From Bacteroidota bacterium (GTDB lineage: Bacteria > Bacteroidota > Ignavibacteria > UBA10030), in contig JAFGLB010000181.1 in assembly GCA_016928255.1 (NCBI GenBank), positions 1 to 40,550 of the forward strand: DNA of 40,550 bases. The letters run 5' to 3'. The notes below the pieces were generated by a model. The model searched no databases and was not told the DNA's origin. It saw only the letters and a program-made list of their open reading frames with translations. Positions 19,230 through 26,979 of this stretch are shown one piece after another. Numbering within the stretch: position 1 is the first letter of the stretch; every line of letters starts with the position of its first letter. The position numbers and the translations under genes were made by a program.

Positions 19230-22200
19230 ATGAAAAAAGTAATCTTTTTGGTCGTACTTAACATCCACTTTATTACACTTCAGACGAATTACGTTTTAGC
19301 ACAACCTAAAGATATACGGTTCAAACATTTGACCGTCAATGATGGACTTTCATACGGCGGGGTGATTACTATTACGCAGGATAAATACGGGTTTATCTGG
19401 ATCGGTACAGATGACGGTTTGAATAGATATGATGGCAACAGCTTCCAGATTTATAAAAATGACAGGCGAAATATAAATTCGATAAGAAGCGGCACGGTAT
19501 CGAAGATTTACGAGGATAGCAGGGGTGTCTTTTGGATAGGCACTGCAAATGGTGTGGATATTTATGACAGACAAAATGATAGGTTTATCAGGGATCCCAG
19601 ATTTTCAAATCAAAAAATTGCATCTATAGTGGAAGATGTAGATGGGAGCCTCTGGATAGTATCGACTTTCAATATCTACCATCTTGATGTTAAGAATGAC
19701 AGTGTTGAAATATATTCACAAAATGATATCACAGGAGGCAGAACCCGCACTGAAGAAACAAACAGAGAAATGATTATAAGCAGGAGGGGGGAGGTGTGGA
19801 TAGGTTCTTCTAGTGGCATACACATTTATGATAAAAAAAGGAAATTATTCATTCAGGTTCTTCATGACAATAATAAACCTAATAGTTTACTCAGTAATAA
19901 TGTCCGTTCATTGTTAGAGGATAATGCAGGAAGAATATGGATCGGCACCGATGCAGGTTTGGATGTAATTGATAATTTTGATAAAAATCCAGTTGATTAT
20001 ACTTTTTATCATTTTAAAAACAGCAATGATCCAAGAAGCATTACTGGAGGAACAGTTCGGACATTATTAGAGGATGATAAGCAGAATTTATGGATAGGAA
20101 CAACGAACAGTCTGGATCTTCTTGACCTGAAAACATTTAAGAAAGGAATTAACAGCTTTATACATTATAAGAACGATCCAGGCAAACGAACAAGCCTTAA
20201 TAATAATTCCATCTATTCTCTTTTCCAGGATAACCAGAAAAACATCTGGATCGGTACATACAGCAATGGTATAAATATTATAAGTTCAATCCCTGAGAAA
20301 TTCGATTTATTTATGAGTGAACCTGGCTTTAAAAATACCTTGAGCAACAATCAGGTTAATTGCTTCTTTGAAGACGGCGACATTTTATGGATAGGTACAG
20401 AGGGGGGATTGAATAGGTACAATAAAAAAGATGATACATTTAAGCACTATATTCACGATCCGTTAAACAGAAAAGCATTAAGTTCGAACAACATTTTGAG
20501 TATTTGTAAAGACCGATATGGAAGTCTCTGGATAGGAACATGGGGAGGGGGGTTAAATAGGTTTGATTATGGCACAGAGACGTTTGAGTATTATTACAAT
20601 GATCCTAATGACACCAATAGCATAAGCAGTAATGATATATTTTCAGTAATTGAAGATAAAGACGGTAATTTATGGATTGGTACACTAGGCGGCGGTCTTA
20701 ATATGTTTGATAGGACAAAAAAAAGATTTGTTAGACTAAACACTCAGAATTCTGGTATTTATTCTAACTTTGTATTAGAAATTAAAGAATCAAAAAACGG
20801 TGATCTATGGCTAACCAATTATACAGCAGCTGTTCGATTCGATAAAAAGAAAGGAAGTTATGAGTGCTTTGTGCATTCCGATAGTGACAGTGGCAGTATA
20901 TCCAGCAATAGAATTGTATGTATCTTTGAAGATAGTAATGGAAATATCTGGATAGGTACGAATGCAGGACTTAATCTATGGAATAAAACGACGGGGAAAT
21001 TTACTTGTTATCAGAAAGCAGATGGATTGTCAGACAATTATATCAACAGCATTCTCGAAGATAATGATGGAAATCTGTGGATGGGAACGAATAATGGCTT
21101 ATCAAAATTTTTAAATGCCGTAAATTTACCTGAGAAGCCGAAATTCAAGAATTACACTTACGAAGATGGATTACAAGGCGTCGTCTTTGCAAAGCGTTCA
21201 TACCTGAAAGGTAAAAATGGAATTATGTATTTTGGCGGCACAAACGGGTTCAATGCGTTTGATCCGGGAAAAATTATGGAAAACACATACATTCCTCCAA
21301 TTGTTATTACAGGCTTTGAAGTATTTAATAAACCGGTTAGCATCGGAGAAAGGGGATTAGGAAAAAACTGGTTTGCCGATGAGCCGCTGGTTCTTTCATA
21401 CAAACAATCTATGTTTTCGATTAGCTTTGCAGCATTGAATTACATTTCTTCAAAAAGAAATCAATATGCATATAAACTTGAGGGATTCGATCAAGATTGG
21501 AATTATGTCGGTACAAGAAATACTGCAACTTATACAAATTTAGATCCAGGCAAATATTTTTTTCGAGTTAAAGGATCCAATAACGATGGTGTTTGGAATG
21601 AAATTGGTGTTTCCCTACCAATAGTAATAAAGCCGCCTTTTTGGGAGACGTTATGGTTCAGATTGATACTGCTTGCTGTTTTAACAGTTGTTGTATACTG
21701 GATTTATAAGTGGCGTATGCAAACAAGAGAATTCGCGGAACAAAAGCGTATGGATGCAGTTTTAACAAAGGAGCACAATCTTCTTCGTACATTAATCGAT
21801 CTAATACCCGATTATATCTATCTCAAGGACACCGAAAGCCGCTTCATTCTCGCAAATAAAGCGCTCCTGCAAAGCTTTGGGAAAGAAAACATGGATGAAA
21901 TCTATGGGAAGACCGATTTCGACTTTCACCCTTTAGAAAATGCCCGCGTTTATTTTGCCGATGAGCAGGAAATTATCCGTTCGGGGCAGATGCTGCTTAG
22001 TAAGGAAGAGCCTGTGGTTGAAGCTACGGGCCAGCGGAAATGGAACATATCCACAAAAATACCTTTCAAAGATCTCCAGGGAAGGATCGTAGGCCTAGTA
22101 GGCATTGGCCGCGATATTACTGAACGTAAACTAACCGAAGAGGCGTTGCGCAAAAGCAAAGCTCAATTGAATAATGCTTTGAAGATTGCCAATCTGGGTT

Positions 22201-23198
22201 ATTGGGAATTCGACAATGCAACCCGTCTTTTCATATTTAATGATCAATTTTACAATCTTTTTCACACAACCGCCGAAAAGGAAGGGGGCTATTCGATGTC
22301 TCCTGCTCAATATATTCGGCGCTTTGTTAATTCTGATGATGTACATATCGTTGATGATATTATTCAACGAGGCGTTGAATCTACTGATCTAATAAAGACT
22401 GAAGCACAATTAGAACACCGCATTATATACGCTGATGGTGGTACTGGATATTTCTCAGTTCGCATTTCTATCGTTAGAGACGAGAACAGCCGCACAATCA
22501 AGGTGTACGGCGTTAATCAAGATATCACAGAGCGCAAACTGGCTGAAGAAGCGTTAAGCCAAAAAACGGCACTCCTTGAAGCCCAACTCAATTCTTCAAT
22601 CGATGGAGTTTTGGTGGTCGACAAACAGGGGAAGAAAATCCTACAGAATCAGCGGACTGTTGAACTTTGGAAGATCCCGCAAGAGATTGCGGATAACCCA
22701 GATGATCAGATGCAGGTAGCTCACGTTATGCACGCAACCAAGGATCCGGATCAATTCGTCAGCAAAGTTAAATACCTTTATAGCCATCCTGATGAAACCA
22801 GTCGGGATGAAATCGAACTAAATGATGGAACGGTTCTTGATCGATATTCAGCCCCAGTAATAGGCAGTGACGGACGATACCATGGGAGGATCTGGTCATT
22901 CCGCGACATCACTGAAGGTAAACGAGCTGAAAAGGAGCGTGAAAAATTAATAGGAGAACTTCAGGATGCACTTGCAGATGTAAAATTACTGAGCGGATTG
23001 GTGCCGATATGTGCAAATTGCAAAAAAATCCGTGATGACCAGGGATACTGGACCCAAATTGAATCGTATATACAGGACAGGTCGAATGCGAAGTTCAGTC
23101 ATAGTATTTGTCCGGAATGTGCTAAAAAGTTATACCCGAATTACAATACAGACAAAATGGTAAAAAAGAATAACGATCCTGGCGAGGAAAATAAATAA
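19230..23198 (+). CDS. Propeller sensor C: 14 Reg_prop repeats, Y_Y_Y, membrane helix, three PAS, Cys4-His tail
   Basis: The largest paralogue, 1322 residues. A signal peptide covers about residues 1-24; 14 propeller repeats follow in the same order as in A and D; then a Y_Y_Y domain (about 735-803), a membrane helix (about 807-826), PAS domains at about 845-970, 975-1105 and 1110-1225, a signalling helix, and the tail with Cys1261, Cys1264, His1291, Cys1294 and Cys1297. The middle PAS (LKIANLGYWEF...) is not present in the other paralogues. A short basic/acidic extension follows the tail. The ATG at 19230 begins a good signal peptide, but no strong ribosome site is visible. No kinase or DNA-binding domain is present. 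The next gene begins 32 bases later. Confidence 0.88.
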   Translation: MKKVIFLVVLNIHFITLQTNYVLAQPKDIRFKHLTVNDGLSYGGVITITQDKYGFIWIGTDDGLNRYDGNSFQIYKNDRRNINSIRSGTVSKIYEDSRGVFWIGTANGVDIYDRQNDRFIRDPRFSNQKIASIVEDVDGSLWIVSTFNIYHLDVKNDSVEIYSQNDITGGRTRTEETNREMIISRRGEVWIGSSSGIHIYDKKRKLFIQVLHDNNKPNSLLSNNVRSLLEDNAGRIWIGTDAGLDVIDNFDKNPVDYTFYHFKNSNDPRSITGGTVRTLLEDDKQNLWIGTTNSLDLLDLKTFKKGINSFIHYKNDPGKRTSLNNNSIYSLFQDNQKNIWIGTYSNGINIISSIPEKFDLFMSEPGFKNTLSNNQVNCFFEDGDILWIGTEGGLNRYNKKDDTFKHYIHDPLNRKALSSNNILSICKDRYGSLWIGTWGGGLNRFDYGTETFEYYYNDPNDTNSISSNDIFSVIEDKDGNLWIGTLGGGLNMFDRTKKRFVRLNTQNSGIYSNFVLEIKESKNGDLWLTNYTAAVRFDKKKGSYECFVHSDSDSGSISSNRIVCIFEDSNGNIWIGTNAGLNLWNKTTGKFTCYQKADGLSDNYINSILEDNDGNLWMGTNNGLSKFLNAVNLPEKPKFKNYTYEDGLQGVVFAKRSYLKGKNGIMYFGGTNGFNAFDPGKIMENTYIPPIVITGFEVFNKPVSIGERGLGKNWFADEPLVLSYKQSMFSISFAALNYISSKRNQYAYKLEGFDQDWNYVGTRNTATYTNLDPGKYFFRVKGSNNDGVWNEIGVSLPIVIKPPFWETLWFRLILLAVLTVVVYWIYKWRMQTREFAEQKRMDAVLTKEHNLLRTLIDLIPDYIYLKDTESRFILANKALLQSFGKENMDEIYGKTDFDFHPLENARVYFADEQEIIRSGQMLLSKEEPVVEATGQRKWNISTKIPFKDLQGRIVGLVGIGRDITERKLTEEALRKSKAQLNNALKIANLGYWEFDNATRLFIFNDQFYNLFHTTAEKEGGYSMSPAQYIRRFVNSDDVHIVDDIIQRGVESTDLIKTEAQLEHRIIYADGGTGYFSVRISIVRDENSRTIKVYGVNQDITERKLAEEALSQKTALLEAQLNSSIDGVLVVDKQGKKILQNQRTVELWKIPQEIADNPDDQMQVAHVMHATKDPDQFVSKVKYLYSHPDETSRDEIELNDGTVLDRYSAPVIGSDGRYHGRIWSFRDITEGKRAEKEREKLIGELQDALADVKLLSGLVPICANCKKIRDDQGYWTQIESYIQDRSNAKFSHSICPECAKKLYPNYNTDKMVKKNNDPGEENK

Positions 23199-23230
23199 TT
23201 ACAATCAAAGAGTATTCAGTTTAATTAGAA

Positions 23231-26002
23231 GTGGAAAAAATAAGATCATCTATGATGAGCAGGATTAGTTTAATATTATCAGCATATATTTTGATTCCAA
23301 TATTTACGTACTGCGTTAATGCCCAGCCGAAGCACCTGCAATTCAGACAGATTACGACAGATCATGGACTCTCGAACAGCTGGGTACATACTGTTATGCA
23401 GGATAAATATGGTTTTATTTGGATAGGTACGGATGACGGTTTAAATCGTTATGACGGATATGATTTCCGTATATATAAATACAACATGAACGATGCATAT
23501 TCCATCAGCAACAGCAATGTCATAGCCATACTGGAGGACAGACAGGGAAATTTATGGTTTGGAACAAGGGAGGGGCTTAATCTTTATGACAGAGAAAACG
23601 AAAGGTTTATACGCCATCCAAAATTGTCGCAAGAAGAGATATTTTCAATCAAGGAAGATATGGACAGTAACCTTTGGATGGCCGGAACAAGATATTTGTT
23701 CCGCCTGGATTTGAAGAATGACAGCCTGTATACATATCATCAGGATATTATGCCGCAGGATGGGATTATTGTAAGCGGAGGAGGGAACAGGAAAATAATT
23801 ATCGACGGAAGTAATTCTGTTTGGATCGCCTCAAATTACGGTCTGTTTTTATATAATAGGACCAAGGATTCGTTGACAAGTTACTTCCATGACAGCAAGG
23901 ATACTTACAGCATCAGCAGTAACGATATATATTCGATTTACGAGGATAAGTCGGGAAGAATATGGATCGGTACATCCGCCGGATTGGATTTGTTTTTGAA
24001 TTCAAGTGTGTACCCTCAAAAAGGGACATTCGTACATTATAAAAATAATATAAACGATAAAAAAAGTATATCAAAAGGTGCGGTTCTTTCACTTTTAGAA
24101 GATAGTGACAGGAATTTATGGATAGGCATTGAGAACGGCGGCCTGGATATAATGAATCTTGATGGTTTTAAACCGGGTAACAGTAATTTCGTTCATTATA
24201 GAAACGAGCCGGGCAGATCGGGGAGTCTGAGTCATAATTCCATTTATTCTCTTTTTCAGGACAGGCAGGGCAGTATTTGGATCGGCACGTTTGGCAATGG
24301 TTTAAATATGGTGAATCCGGCGGGAGAAAAATTTATTCATATAAAAAGCGAAATAGGAGTAAAAAATTCCTTGAACAATAATCAGGTACATGCTTTTTAT
24401 GAAGAGAATGATTACCTGTGGATAGGAACCGATGGGGGTCTGAACCGTTATGATAAGAAGAATGGCACATATAATCATTATGTTCATGATCCTTTAGATA
24501 ATCGAAGCATCGGCTCGAATGCAGTATGGTGTATCTTTAAAGACAAAAGCGGAATGCTTTGGGTCGGGACATGGTTCGGAGGCCTGAATAGATTTGATCA
24601 TAGGACCGGGACATTCGAACATTTCTATTATAATCCTGAAGACACCAGCAGCATCGGCAGCAACAATATATTTTCCATTTTTGAAGATAGTGATCAAAAT
24701 CTCTGGATCGGAACTATGGGAGGCGGTTTGAATCTTTTAGACAGGAAAAATAAAGTATTTGTCAGATATAACACATTAAACTCGAACATATATTCTGATT
24801 ATATTCAGGATATAATCGAATCAGACGACGGGTATTTATGGATTGCGAACGTAGGCGCTTTTTGCTGTTTCGACAAACAAAATAAAACGTTTGAAACATT
24901 TATGCATTCAAAAAACGACAGTACCAGCCTGAGCAGCAATAGGATGAGATCAATATTGAAAGACAGCAAGGGTAATTTGTGGATGGGTACAAACAACGGA
25001 TTGAATCTTTTTAATAAATCTACAAGAAGATTCAAACACTACAGGACAAAAGACGGACTGGCGAATAATTCAATCAACAGCATTCAGGAAGATAAATACG
25101 GGAACCTCTGGATAGGAACGAACGGCGGATTATCGACGTTCGCTAATGCGGTAAATCTTCCGGAAAAACCCAGGTTCAGAAGTTTTACAAGTGAAGACGG
25201 ATTGCAGGGCAACGAATTCGGCAGGCGTTCGGCTTATAGAAATGCGAATGGGACGCTGTATTTTGGAGGCCCGAACGGGTTTAATATAATTGATCCGGAT
25301 AAAGTAACGGAAAACAAATTTATTCCTCCGGTTGTAATTTCGGGTTTTCAGATTTTCAATAAACCTGTGGCCATAGGCATCAGGGGATTGAAAAACAACG
25401 AGGAATGCAGCAATGACCTGATACTATCATACAAACAATCGGTATTCTCAATTGATTACTCTGCGCTTAATTATATCGCGCCGTTAAAAAACCAGTATGC
25501 ATATATAATGGAAGGATTTGACAGAGATTGGAATTATGCAGGAACCAAACACAGTGTAACTTATACCAATCTGGACCCAGGAAAATATATTTTTAGAGTC
25601 AAGGGATCTAACAACGACGGTGTATGGAATGAAGAAGGAACATTTTTGTCTATTGTGATTACTCCGCCTTTCTGGCGTACAAAATGGTTTTACGGTTTAA
25701 TATTTCTTTTTACAATAAGCGCTGCGCTGGGATTGTACAGGTGGCGCGTCTTGAGGCTGTTGAAACATGAAAAAGAGCTGAATATCCGCATACAGGAAGC
25801 ATTGGCAAAAAACAGAATACTCAGCGGGCTTCTGCCGATTTGTTCTAATTGTAAAAAAATCAGGAATGATAAAGGATATTGGGATCAATTGGAGAAATAT
25901 ATTCAGACACATTCTGAAGCCCAGTTTACGCATGGAATTTGTCCGGAGTGTGCAAAGAAACTTTATCCTGATTATGACTTGAACGAAGAGAAAAATTCCT
26001 GA
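23231..26002 (+). CDS. Propeller sensor D: 14 Reg_prop repeats, Y_Y_Y, membrane helix, Cys4-His tail, no PAS
   Basis: The minimal paralogue, 923 residues. A signal peptide ends near residue 32. Fourteen propeller repeats, a Y_Y_Y domain (about 742-812) and a membrane helix (about 817-838) are followed directly by a helix of about 30 residues (LNIRIQEALAKNRILSGLLP) and the tail with Cys871, Cys874, His901, Cys904 and Cys907. It shows that the tail can be joined to the receptor without any PAS domain. The tail DNA differs clearly from that of A-C and its HSEAQFTHGICPEC part is closer to that of the five-PAS protein. The GTG at 23231 is used here; ATGs at 23252 and 23255 also fit a signal peptide. 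A terminator follows at 26061. Confidence 0.87.
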   Translation: MEKIRSSMMSRISLILSAYILIPIFTYCVNAQPKHLQFRQITTDHGLSNSWVHTVMQDKYGFIWIGTDDGLNRYDGYDFRIYKYNMNDAYSISNSNVIAILEDRQGNLWFGTREGLNLYDRENERFIRHPKLSQEEIFSIKEDMDSNLWMAGTRYLFRLDLKNDSLYTYHQDIMPQDGIIVSGGGNRKIIIDGSNSVWIASNYGLFLYNRTKDSLTSYFHDSKDTYSISSNDIYSIYEDKSGRIWIGTSAGLDLFLNSSVYPQKGTFVHYKNNINDKKSISKGAVLSLLEDSDRNLWIGIENGGLDIMNLDGFKPGNSNFVHYRNEPGRSGSLSHNSIYSLFQDRQGSIWIGTFGNGLNMVNPAGEKFIHIKSEIGVKNSLNNNQVHAFYEENDYLWIGTDGGLNRYDKKNGTYNHYVHDPLDNRSIGSNAVWCIFKDKSGMLWVGTWFGGLNRFDHRTGTFEHFYYNPEDTSSIGSNNIFSIFEDSDQNLWIGTMGGGLNLLDRKNKVFVRYNTLNSNIYSDYIQDIIESDDGYLWIANVGAFCCFDKQNKTFETFMHSKNDSTSLSSNRMRSILKDSKGNLWMGTNNGLNLFNKSTRRFKHYRTKDGLANNSINSIQEDKYGNLWIGTNGGLSTFANAVNLPEKPRFRSFTSEDGLQGNEFGRRSAYRNANGTLYFGGPNGFNIIDPDKVTENKFIPPVVISGFQIFNKPVAIGIRGLKNNEECSNDLILSYKQSVFSIDYSALNYIAPLKNQYAYIMEGFDRDWNYAGTKHSVTYTNLDPGKYIFRVKGSNNDGVWNEEGTFLSIVITPPFWRTKWFYGLIFLFTISAALGLYRWRVLRLLKHEKELNIRIQEALAKNRILSGLLPICSNCKKIRNDKGYWDQLEKYIQTHSEAQFTHGICPECAKKLYPDYDLNEEKNS

Positions 26003-26060
26003 TATACACATCAATCTCCAATTTCCATTTGTGCCTTCTTAATAACTTATTAATATTATT

Positions 26061-26087
26061 CCGGGTTTTATAACCGGTGTTTTTTTT
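26061..26087 (+). terminator. Intrinsic terminator of the propeller array
   Basis: A GC-rich stem CCGG...AACCGG (26061-26077, one bulged G, loop TTAT) is followed by eight T at 26080-26087. It lies 59 bases after the stop of propeller gene D and points the same way, so it should end the array transcript. Confidence 0.65.
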
Positions 26088-26141
26088 ATCTGCATTAAGA
26101 GTCTGTTTCCTAGAGCACTTTTATTAAGAAATATTTTTGAT

Positions 26142-26170
26142 TTGACAAAAACCCCAAGGTTTTGTATGTT
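26142..26170 (+). promoter_or_regulatory. Promoter TTGACA-17-TATGTT of the candidate small RNA
   Basis: TTGACA at 26142-26147 and TATGTT at 26165-26170 are spaced by exactly 17 bases. The same bases also read TTTG and TAtgTTgC, similar to the Bacteroidota promoter form. The spacer holds a 6-bp inverted repeat AAAACC/GGTTTT (26148-26163). The promoter lies after the array terminator and no protein gene follows on this strand. Confidence 0.65.
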
Positions 26171-26175
26171 GCAGT

Positions 26176-26246
26176 GTGTTGTCTCCCAGACAACACAAAA
26201 TAGCCTCCCTAACCCCTGGCGTCTGGTAGTGCGTCGGGGGTTTTTT
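26176..26246 (+). ncRNA. Candidate small RNA of about 70 nt, two hairpins and a C-rich linker
   Basis: A probable start near 26176 follows the promoter at 26142-26170. The transcript would open with a perfect 10-bp hairpin, TGTGTTGTCT/AGACAACACA (26175-26197, loop CCC), then a single-stranded linker with CCTCCCT (26204-26210), then the terminator hairpin at 26211-26242 and a T tract. The linker is complementary to purine-rich ribosome sites (AGGGAGG), a feature of several small regulatory RNAs. No open frame of useful length lies inside. I do not recognise it as a known RNA family. Confidence 0.6.
26211..26246 (+). terminator. Strong intrinsic terminator of the candidate small RNA
   Basis: AACCCCTGGCGT (26211-26222) pairs with GCGTCGGGGGTT (26231-26242) in a continuous 12-bp stem with three G-U pairs and an 8-base loop, followed by T to 26246. 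The reverse strand lacks a T tract after the stem, so it works only on the plus strand and cannot serve the rluE-like gene that converges from the other side. Confidence 0.75.
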
Positions 26247-26308
26247 ATTATCGGTATGTCGTCATGGAAAAAGCGAAAAGCAGTATAATGAAAGAGCCGT
26301 TGAAGTGA

Positions 26309-26893
26309 TCAACAAAGACAGAGTGTACTGTACAATTTTTCTATTTCGTGCCGGGTAAGTTTACGGTATTTCCCCGGTTGCAGTCCGTCGAGTGTCAGGA
26401 ATGCTATTGAAGTGCGCACAAGTCTTAACGTAGGATGTCCGACTGATGCAGTCATTTTTCGTACCTGACGGTTGCGCCCTTCGCGAAGTTTTATTTCAAT
26501 CCATGCCGTCGGGACATCCTTTCTAAATCTTATCGGAACTGAGCGTTCAGGGAATGAGGGATCAAGATCATATTTACGTACGAAAGCCGGTTTTGTACGC
26601 CTTTTGCCGATCAATACTCCGTCCCGGAGGCGTAACAGAGCATCATCGTCCGGAATTCCTTCTACCTGAACGGAATAAGTTCTTTCATGCCCGAATTCCG
26701 GATCCATAAGTCTGTGTTTTACGGCATTATCGTTTGTAAGCAGCAATAGTCCTTCACTGTCGGCATCGAGTCTTCCAGCGGCATATATGTCTTTTGGAAA
26801 AGGGCCGAAATCGCATAGAGCTTTATAGTTGTTTTCCCGGGTAAACTGGGAAAGAACGCCAAACGGTTTATAGAATAATATATAAGATTTCAC
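26309..26893 (-). CDS. rluE: RluE-type 23S rRNA pseudouridine synthase
   Basis: A 194-residue RsuA/RluB/RluE-family enzyme that isomerises a uridine of large-subunit rRNA. It begins directly with the catalytic domain and has no S4 domain, which fits RluE rather than RluB or RsuA. The catalytic motif AGRLDADSEGLLLLTND carries Asp43; the KPFGVLSQF motif (about 9-17) and the late REGRNRQVRKM motif (about 138-148) are also present. The start is GTG with no clear ribosome site. It lies 86 bases downstream of clpC on the same strand, but a terminator between them suggests that it depends on read-through or on its own promoter. Confidence 0.9.
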   Translation of the reverse strand: MKSYILFYKPFGVLSQFTRENNYKALCDFGPFPKDIYAAGRLDADSEGLLLLTNDNAVKHRLMDPEFGHERTYSVQVEGIPDDDALLRLRDGVLIGKRRTKPAFVRKYDLDPSFPERSVPIRFRKDVPTAWIEIKLREGRNRQVRKMTASVGHPTLRLVRTSIAFLTLDGLQPGKYRKLTRHEIEKLYSTLCLC

Positions 26894-26930
26894 TTGATTG
26901 CGGATTGTCTGCTTAAAGCATTGGAAAAAG

Positions 26931-26958
26931 AAATCCCCCTGTTAACACAGAGGGATTT
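26931..26958 (-). terminator. Intrinsic terminator after clpC
   Basis: An 11-bp stem (26931-26941 with 26948-26958, one G-U pair, 6-base loop) follows the clpC stop by about 21 bases. On the minus strand it is followed by CTTTTTCC; on the plus strand by TTTTATAT, so it may work in both directions. It separates clpC from the pseudouridine synthase gene. Confidence 0.75.
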
Positions 26959-26979
26959 TATATAAAAAGAGGTTAACGC

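Noticed and set aside
11946-26002. The repeated WIGT...GLNRY units as a DNA repeat array or CRISPR
   Set aside because: They are protein repeats (propeller blades) with variable DNA and no regular spacers.
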